Below, one piece after another: positions 27,912-33,893 of a stretch of DNA of 33,893 bases. Position numbers and translations under genes: made by a program. Position 1 is the first letter of the stretch. Each line of letters starts with the position of its first letter. The stretch covers positions 1 through 33,893 of the forward strand of contig JAQVVD010000015.1 in assembly GCA_028699155.1 (NCBI GenBank). Direction: 5' to 3'. This DNA comes from Candidatus Peribacteraceae bacterium. Its GTDB lineage: Bacteria; Patescibacteriota; Gracilibacteria; Peribacterales; Peribacteraceae. The notes under the pieces were generated by a model, which searched no databases, was not told the origin of the DNA, and was given only the letters and a program-made list of their open reading frames with translations.

Positions 27912-30386
27912 CTACCAATGCTTTTCCAGAGCGGTTTTCCAGGTATTCAGCAGTTCGGAGAGACTGAGTTCCAGCAGGGGATGTTCCCCGCGCATGACGC
28001 GGAGCATCGCTTCCTGCGTTGTGGCGCCGATCCGCAGCGCTGTCATGTTGTTCTCTGCTGCACAGGAGAGGAATGTTTGCTCTTTTTCTTCGGGAACCTC
28101 CAGCAGGAATCCACCCGTTTCGGAGAAGAGGAGCTGGTCCGTGCGCAGCGTGCTCCCGAGCGCATCCAGGTCTATGTCTGCGCCCAGATTCCTGCCGACT
28201 TTGCGCTGTGGGGCGAACATCTCAAACAGCGCCATGAGCAAGCCTCCTTCGCTGATGTCGTGGCAGGCGGCAACGAGATTCCGCCCGATGGCCTGGGTGA
28301 CGCAACGTATCTGGCAGGAAACTTCCCCGAAGTTCGGCTCAGGGACGTTCTCCCCCAGCAGCGCATCGCGCCCCGCCTGCGTGCGTTCCTCCAGCACCTG
28401 GTAGTAGAGCGACCCTCCGCACTCATCCCTGCGTTCACCGATCAGGTAGAGAGCGGATCCGGCGTTCTTCACCTGCATGGTCACCGCCCTGCGCGCATCC
28501 GCGAGTATGCCCGTGCAGCTCACGATGGCAGTCGGGTCAATGGCGCTGCCATCCGGTTTGCCGTTGTAGAGACTCACGTTGCCGGAAATAATGGGAACCG
28601 GCTCCCCGTCTATGAGTACTCCTTTCGATGCGTCCGCGATGCCGCCGGCGCCTTCTTCCAGCTGCCAGAGCTGCTGCGGAATTTCCGGATTGCCGTAGTT
28701 GAGGCAGTCCGTGAGCGCGCGGGGCAGGGCTCCCACGGCTGCCACGTTGCGCATGGCTTCCACCGCGGCATTCGCTCCCTGCCAGTAGGGGGAGATCCTG
28801 CCGTACCTTCCGTTGCCGTCCGCTGCGATCGCGACGCCCCGCCATCGTTCTTCCTCTGTCAGTTCCCATCCGGGGTGTGTTCCTTCCTGCACGTAGCTCT
28901 CCAGATCCTGCAGTGGCGCAATGACTGCGGCATCCGCTTCGCCCGGTTCGATGACGGAGTTTCCGATGACGTTCTTGTCGTAGTGCCGAAAAACCGGTTC
29001 CCTGCTCGCACCATTCGGGTGCGAGAGCAGCGCATGGAAGATTTCTGCGAGAGAGAATTCCTTCCCTCCCACTGTGACGATTGCTCCGTTGCAGGCGATC
29101 TTCGGCTCCTCGCCCGCGTACGCAAAGGCTTTGGTCGGGCGGGCGTACTGCAGTCCGCAGGTGATATCCAGCGCTTTCGCTTCACAGACAATCTGGCCTC
29201 TGTACGTTGCGCGGTAGATGTTGCTCTCCGTCACTTTGCCGATCAGGCTCGCCCGCGCGTTCTCCGCCACGCTCGGGAGTTCCCATATCTCGTTGTAGTG
29301 CCTGAGGATGTGCTCCGTGAGGTCCGGGTGGCACATCCAGCAGAGGCGTTCCTGCGTTTCGGCGCAGGCGATGACTTCTGCCGGCAGGCTGTCTATCGCA
29401 ACGTGGACGTTGTCCAAATTGATGTCTGCTCCGAGCCCCCTATCTGCCACCTGCTCCACGGATGCGCAGACGACGCCTCCCGCGCCGAGGTCCTTGAAGC
29501 TCACTTTATCCAGGTTCCCTTCTGCGGCGAGCCAGTCGAAGAGCGCGTAGGTGGAAGCGAGAATGTGGCGTTCCAGGAACGGGTTGGGTTCCTGCACGGC
29601 TCCGGTGTTCTGCTCGCGCTTCTCCTCCTCCATGCTCGCGCTGGCGAACGCCGCTCCTCCGAATCCGCTGCGGTCCGTCGGCTTGCCGACCAGGATGATG
29701 TCGTAGCCGACTTTACCGGCATCCTTCGGCACGTAGCTGTGAATCACCTCGTCTTCCCGCACGATGCCCAGCGCGATCGCATTCACGAGACAGTTGCTGT
29801 TGTAGGCCGCATCGAAGACAGTGTCTCCGCCCAGGTTCGGCACGCCGAGCGGGTTGCCGTACCCCCCGATGCCGCGCACGACTTCCTTCGCGACGGTGCG
29901 GGATTCTTCCGTCTGCAAATCTCCCAGCCGCAGCATATCCATGCAGCCCACCACGCGTGCTCCCATGCAGACCACGTCGCGCACCGTGCCGCCCACGCCG
30001 GTTGCCGCGCCCTCGTACGGGACGATCTGCGACGGGTGGTTGTGCGACTCATGCGTCACGACGAATCCCCACCGCTTCCCCCTGGGCGCATCCGTGATTG
30101 CGACGATGCCGCTGTCTTCCACCGGACCTAAGATGATATGTTTCCCTTTCGTGACGAATTTTTTCAGGAAGGGGCGCGATGATTTGTAGCTGCAGTGCTC
30201 GCTCCCCTGAATGCCCCAGATCACCGCTTCCACCACCGTCGGATCGCGCCCGAGCATCTGCGAAATCTTGCGCGCTTCCTCCACTGTGAGGCCGATCTGG
30301 TGTGCGGACAAGAGTGCCCGTATCTCCTGCTGGGTCGCAGTGGAGAAGGGGAGCGTCGGCACGGATGGTCTGGAGGCGTTTGGCAT
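27912..30386 (-). CDS. purL: Phosphoribosylformylglycinamidine synthase, PurL subunit
   Basis: SEHCSYKSSRPFLKKF, THESHNHPSQIVPYEGAATGVGGTVRDV, GGYGNPLGVPNLGGD, LSEGGLLMALFEM-type C-terminal region. Confidence 0.94.
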   Translation of the reverse strand: MPNASRPSVPTLPFSTATQQEIRALLSAHQIGLTVEEARKISQMLGRDPTVVEAVIWGIQGSEHCSYKSSRPFLKKFVTKGKHIILGPVEDSGIVAITDAPRGKRWGFVVTHESHNHPSQIVPYEGAATGVGGTVRDVVCMGARVVGCMDMLRLGDLQTEESRTVAKEVVRGIGGYGNPLGVPNLGGDTVFDAAYNSNCLVNAIALGIVREDEVIHSYVPKDAGKVGYDIILVGKPTDRSGFGGAAFASASMEEEKREQNTGAVQEPNPFLERHILASTYALFDWLAAEGNLDKVSFKDLGAGGVVCASVEQVADRGLGADINLDNVHVAIDSLPAEVIACAETQERLCWMCHPDLTEHILRHYNEIWELPSVAENARASLIGKVTESNIYRATYRGQIVCEAKALDITCGLQYARPTKAFAYAGEEPKIACNGAIVTVGGKEFSLAEIFHALLSHPNGASREPVFRHYDKNVIGNSVIEPGEADAAVIAPLQDLESYVQEGTHPGWELTEEERWRGVAIAADGNGRYGRISPYWQGANAAVEAMRNVAAVGALPRALTDCLNYGNPEIPQQLWQLEEGAGGIADASKGVLIDGEPVPIISGNVSLYNGKPDGSAIDPTAIVSCTGILADARRAVTMQVKNAGSALYLIGERRDECGGSLYYQVLEERTQAGRDALLGENVPEPNFGEVSCQIRCVTQAIGRNLVAACHDISEGGLLMALFEMFAPQRKVGRNLGADIDLDALGSTLRTDQLLFSETGGFLLEVPEEKEQTFLSCAAENNMTALRIGATTQEAMLRVMRGEHPLLELSLSELLNTWKTALEKHW

Positions 30387-30474
30387 CGGCTGCCGTGATT
30401 ATGCAGGAGCTCTCCTCAGAATGGAAAGAGGAAGTGCGTTTGTATTCTTTCCTTCTCTGCTACTCTCTGCTGCG

Positions 30475-31836
30475 ATGATCACGTTCCTCCGCAACCGTCT
30501 TTCCCAGCAGCGCCTCGTTGGAGGCGCGCTGGTACTCGCCGTAACGCAGCTCGGCGCGTCACTCGCCGGGCTGATCCGCGATCGCACGCTCGCGGGCACG
30601 TTCCCGGGGCTCAACGTGGTGGATGCGTACATCTCGTCATTCCGCTTGAGCGACCTCCTCTTCCAGATGTGCATCATGGCGGGGTTCTCTGTCGCGCTGG
30701 TGCCGCTGCTCGCGCAGTACCACGGGAAGAACGATACGGAAGCACTTGGCAGGCTCCTGAGCGGCGTGGTGGGTATGGCGGCGTACGTGTTCGGCCTGGT
30801 TGCGCTCGTTGCCGCCATCTTCTTCCCCGCCATCGCTCCGTACCTCGTGCAGTTCGAGGGCGAGTCGCTCGCGCTCTTCATCACCTTCGGCCGCCTCGCG
30901 CTGCTCGCGAACTTCCTGATGGTCTTCGGGAATGCGTTCGGCCAGTACCTGATCACCACACAGCGCTACTGGATCTACGGCATCACTCCGATTCTCTACA
31001 CCGTCGGCACCATCTTCGGCACGCTCTTCCTCTCCACGCCGGAGACGTTCGGCGCGCTCGGCCCTATGGTGGGGACGCTCGGCGGTTCCGCTCTGTACGT
31101 CCTGCTGCGCTTCTGGGCAGTGCTCCACTCCGGCTGCAGGATGCGTCCCGCAATCTGGCATCCGGAACTTCCGGAATTCTTTCGCCTCATGCTGCCCCGC
31201 ATGGTCGCGCTCGGCGTGCTGCAGCTGCAGCTCCTGCTCTTTGATACCGTGGCTTCCGGCCTTCCCGCGGGTTCCGTGACCATCAATGCGTACGCGCGCA
31301 ACTTCCAGTCGGTTGCGGTCGGGGTTGCGGGCATCGCGCTGGCACAGTCCGCTTTCTCGCTCCTAAGCCAGGCAGCGGCAAAGAAGGAAGTCTTCCGTTT
31401 CTGGATCTACCTGCGCAAGGGGATGATCGTGCTCCTGCTCGTCACCGTCCCCTGCGCATTCCTGCTCACCTTCCTCGCGCCTGTTGCCGCGTTTCTCGTG
31501 CATCTGACGCATCGGCTGGATGTGTTCCGCGTCTGCCTCGCGCTCTACGCTGTCAGTATTCCGTTCGAGAGCATGAATCACCTGCTCCTTCGCGCGTTCT
31601 ACTCGCTTAGGAATACATTCAAACCGGCGGTCTTCAGTGTGCTCAACGGGGCTGCGGCCATTGCGCTCTCCTGGTTTCTGGCACCCCAGATAGGAGTCTT
31701 CGCACTGGCGATCGGGTTTGCCGCGGGACAGCTCATCGAGCTCCTGGGGCTCGCGATCCTCCTGCCGCGCCAGATTGAACTCTCCATGGAGCGGGGGAAT
31801 CCTCTGAGCAACTTGTATAAAAAAATTGTACACTAG
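30475..31836 (+). CDS. murJ: Lipid II flippase MurJ (MviN family)
   Basis: LGASLAGLIRDRTLAGTFPGLNVVDAYISSFRLSDLLFQMCIMAGFSVALVPLLAQY; MOP-type polytopic membrane protein; ATG 30475 preferred (TACTCT 8 nt upstream). Confidence 0.9.
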   Translation: MITFLRNRLSQQRLVGGALVLAVTQLGASLAGLIRDRTLAGTFPGLNVVDAYISSFRLSDLLFQMCIMAGFSVALVPLLAQYHGKNDTEALGRLLSGVVGMAAYVFGLVALVAAIFFPAIAPYLVQFEGESLALFITFGRLALLANFLMVFGNAFGQYLITTQRYWIYGITPILYTVGTIFGTLFLSTPETFGALGPMVGTLGGSALYVLLRFWAVLHSGCRMRPAIWHPELPEFFRLMLPRMVALGVLQLQLLLFDTVASGLPAGSVTINAYARNFQSVAVGVAGIALAQSAFSLLSQAAAKKEVFRFWIYLRKGMIVLLLVTVPCAFLLTFLAPVAAFLVHLTHRLDVFRVCLALYAVSIPFESMNHLLLRAFYSLRNTFKPAVFSVLNGAAAIALSWFLAPQIGVFALAIGFAAGQLIELLGLAILLPRQIELSMERGNPLSNLYKKIVH

Positions 31837-31881
31837 TTTTCGCTTTTACAAGAGAATAAATATGTATAAAAATTGTGTACG
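31813..31881. repeat. Two imperfect copies of TGTATAAAAA(AA)ATTGT-GTAC upstream of the 31990 gene
   Basis: ttgtataaaaaaattgtacac (31813-31833) and atgtataaaaattgtgtacg (31862-31881). Confidence 0.5.
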
Positions 31882-31952
31882 ATATTGTGCTCTCGTTCTG
31901 CGGGTACGTGCTGATGCCGTGTTGTAGCGCGGGATTGGATCAGTGTCTGCCA

Positions 31953-31982
31953 TAGACATTTATGTCATATTTATGGTATAAT
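31953..31982 (+). promoter_or_regulatory. Promoter giving a predicted leaderless transcript of the 31990 gene
   Basis: TAGACA 31953-31958, 18-nt spacer, TATAAT 31977-31982, ATG 7 nt later. Confidence 0.65.
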
Positions 31983-31989
31983 ATTACTA

Positions 31990-32799
31990 ATGAGAGTCGA
32001 ATTAACACCCATCCAGTACGCAGGAGAAGAAGAGCTGCTTGGTGTTGTGGACGTAGAAGGACACAACGTTGTTCTGTATACCAGAAAACTCATTGCGAAC
32101 GACCCCGAGACGCGCACTGTCAAACCGACGTTGGAGATACGTGCGGTTGTGCCATCCATTACGCAAGTAGGGCACAGCGATTTGCGGTATGACCTCGTGA
32201 CGAAGGTTGATGCATTCCTCTCTGACCGCCTGAAGAAGGATTACATCGTGTATGGTTCGACTTCCGGATTGGTCTGCGTGCCCAAAACCGTAGAACATCT
32301 GGAGCAGGATGAGCGACACGTCGATACCGCCGGCATGCACCCCGCCTTCTTCGAGCATAGCCGTATGTGCAGACAGGATATGCTCGCTTGCCTGGATCCC
32401 ATGGTGGCTAAGATACAGGCCGTATTACAGGAAACGCGTTCCGATCTGGAACTTCTGTCCTCGGAACCGCCACCGCCCGAAGCTGCGGTGCGCGCGGCGC
32501 GCGATCTCCTCCACTCCGTCGTCTGGGCTCCGGAACCTGCCAGGCAACAGGCGGCCGACGATGGTCGCGTGCTGCACATTCCTGCATCGTACGAAGGCAT
32601 GTGTTACACCTACAAATCCTCTCTGCCTGCAGGCATAGATTGGCATGCACTGGAGCACGGCATGCGCACCGTTTTTGCGGGGGAAAAATTGGATATGGAC
32701 GTCGTACACCGTCGCGTTTCCCGCAGGGGCACAGATGAGAGTTGCCTCTTTCTCATTCGCGCTACTCCCGAGAGCCATCAGAAATTGACTGGATCGTGA
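31990..32799 (+). CDS. Unknown 269-aa protein
   Basis: ORF with good upstream promoter; no family recognised. Confidence 0.75.
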   Translation: MRVELTPIQYAGEEELLGVVDVEGHNVVLYTRKLIANDPETRTVKPTLEIRAVVPSITQVGHSDLRYDLVTKVDAFLSDRLKKDYIVYGSTSGLVCVPKTVEHLEQDERHVDTAGMHPAFFEHSRMCRQDMLACLDPMVAKIQAVLQETRSDLELLSSEPPPPEAAVRAARDLLHSVVWAPEPARQQAADDGRVLHIPASYEGMCYTYKSSLPAGIDWHALEHGMRTVFAGEKLDMDVVHRRVSRRGTDESCLFLIRATPESHQKLTGS

Positions 32800-33052
32800 A
32801 TCCCCGGAATCCCGCGGGTTCTGCGTCGTGCGTGCGCACCTCCGCCACTTTCGCAGCCGCTGGTCCTGTGTGCAGCCACTCCTCCAGTTGTGAGAGTTGC
32901 TCCTCCGTTCCTTCTGCGTGGACTTCTACCGAACCGTCGTCGCAGTTGCGCACCCAGCCGGTTACGCCCAGTTCCCGCGCTCTCTCCTCCGTCTCTGAGC
33001 GAAAGAAGACGCCCTGGACGCGACCGAATACCCTGAAGAGCCTGGCTGCCAT
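32762..33052 (-). CDS. acyP: Acylphosphatase
   Basis: RLFRVFGRVQGVFFRSETEERARELGVTGWVRNCDDGSVEVHAEGTEEQLSQLEEWL; TAGAAT 7 nt upstream of ATG 33052. Confidence 0.93.
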   Translation of the reverse strand: MAARLFRVFGRVQGVFFRSETEERARELGVTGWVRNCDDGSVEVHAEGTEEQLSQLEEWLHTGPAAAKVAEVRTHDAEPAGFRGFTIQSISDGSRE

Positions 33053-33127
33053 GCAGTCAATTCTAGATGCAAAATCCATCATGCGGAACAGCCTGATGCC
33101 CGGAGCGTACAGTTTTTGTGCAGGATT

Positions 33128-33373
33128 TCAGGGGAGCGTATGGTAGATCGATTTCCAAAATGCATAGTCCTCATCAGTCATTGTGCCTTGCTTCCTCTTC
33201 TCAAGAATCTTCGCCGTGTCTCTTTCGATCATTCCCTGCATTCTTTTACGTGTTTCTTCAATTCTACCGAGTACTTCCAGATAATCGAGGTGTCCATCAA
33301 TTTCACCACATTCATCAAAACCTGCATCTGCCACTTCTGGCGGCGGCACGTTGTTTTCATTGGGGATTGCCAT
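33128..33373 (-). CDS. Small unknown protein (about 81 aa)
   Basis: MAIPNENNVPPPEVADAGFDECGEIDGHLDYLEVLGRIEETRKRMQGM...; TAGAAT 8 nt upstream of ATG. Confidence 0.55.
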   Translation of the reverse strand: MAIPNENNVPPPEVADAGFDECGEIDGHLDYLEVLGRIEETRKRMQGMIERDTAKILEKRKQGTMTDEDYAFWKSIYHTLP

Positions 33374-33416
33374 AGCGTGCAATTCTATGCTTTTGGATGA
33401 TCAATCCAAGGAAGAA

Positions 33417-33626
33417 CTAGGGATTTTTGGGTTGATCCAATACAGGGGTTTCACTCGTATCGAGTGTACCCGTTGATTGAACCGCCTGATGGGTGTCATC
33501 CTGTATGCGCACGAAGTTTCGCTGCCGGGCAGCTGCTGCCAAATGCGGATTGACCCGATGCGTTGCTGCGCCAGTGCGGCAGAGTTGAAGGTACTCCCGT
33601 GCTGCCTGCGTGATATCTTCTTTCAT
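33417..33626 (-). CDS. Small unknown protein (69 aa)
   Basis: ORF with perfect TATAAT 8 nt upstream of ATG. Confidence 0.5.
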   Translation of the reverse strand: MKEDITQAAREYLQLCRTGAATHRVNPHLAAAARQRNFVRIQDDTHQAVQSTGTLDTSETPVLDQPKNP

Positions 33627-33653
33627 AGGAGGGGATTATAGCCGAAGGATATT

Positions 33654-33893
33654 CTACTTTGTAAGAGCATCCCGTATCTCCCGCAGGAGCACCACCTCTT
33701 CCGGCGGCGCCACGGGCGCGACCTCTTCCTTCTTCTTCAGCTTGTTGAGCTGCTGTATCACCAGGAAGATAGAGAAGGCAATGATGATGAAATCAATGAC
33801 CGTATTGGTGAAGAGGCCGTAATTGAGGGTGACTGCGGGCGCTGTTTCCGTCGCGCGCTTGAGGGTGATTGCAAGCGTAGAAAAATCAACGCC
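33654..33893 (-). CDS. mscL: Large-conductance mechanosensitive channel MscL, C-terminal part (truncated by window end)
   Basis: Minus strand [79 protein letters not shown]. Confidence 0.95.
   Translation of the reverse strand, partial: GVDFSTLAITLKRATETAPAVTLNYGLFTNTVIDFIIIAFSIFLVIQQLNKLKKKEEVAPVAPPEEVVLLREIRDALTK

Noticed and set aside
27870-30131. 753-aa plus-strand ORF, and similar long shadows such as 9576-11276 +, 4978-6615 -, 6146-7579 -, 17905-19248 -, 960-1832 -
   Set aside because: Each lies opposite a convincing gene (purL, VirB6-like, DHH/infB, infB, giant ORF, corA); composition is Arg/His/Cys-rich as expected for antisense of high-GC coding DNA, with no recognisable domains.
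27912-30386. Purine biosynthesis operon around purL
   Set aside because: No purQ, purS, purF or other pur genes are visible next to it; purL stands alone in this window.

Overview
The window is a compact 33.9 kb chromosomal segment using the standard stop-codon set (TGA is a stop). It looks like a Patescibacteria/CPR lineage, possibly Peregrinibacteria/Peribacteria-like (inference from gene content). Recognisable genes: corA, eno, a DHH phosphoesterase next to infB, rplS, a CsaB-like polysaccharide pyruvyltransferase, lepA, thpR, rpmA, an ftsB/divIC-like gene, murC, an SLH-domain protein, a DUF11-like protein with an LPxTG-like tail, purL, murJ, acyP and a truncated mscL. There are two tRNAs, Pro(GGG) and initiator fMet(CAT). 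Accessory-looking parts are a polytopic VirB6/TrbL-like membrane protein with a partner gene (8511-11573 -), a three-gene block ending in a 1573-aa unknown protein (13986-19773 +), and an AT-richer segment of about 600 bp beside tRNA-fMet. Main findings: (1) that segment carries a divergent SpeD-like pyruvoyl-enzyme homologue and is bounded by a perfect 10-bp repeat of the tRNA 3' end; (2) -10-like TANNNT hexamers lie 6-8 nt upstream of about 14 start codons, implying widespread leaderless or near-leaderless transcription; (3) intergenic hairpins built from iterated 7-8 nt units; (4) a TGAGTA-N7-TACTCA operator-like dyad between the VirB6-like gene and a regulator with a degenerate nucleotidyltransferase domain. 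All calls come from reading the sequence and supplied ORFs; no database search was run.
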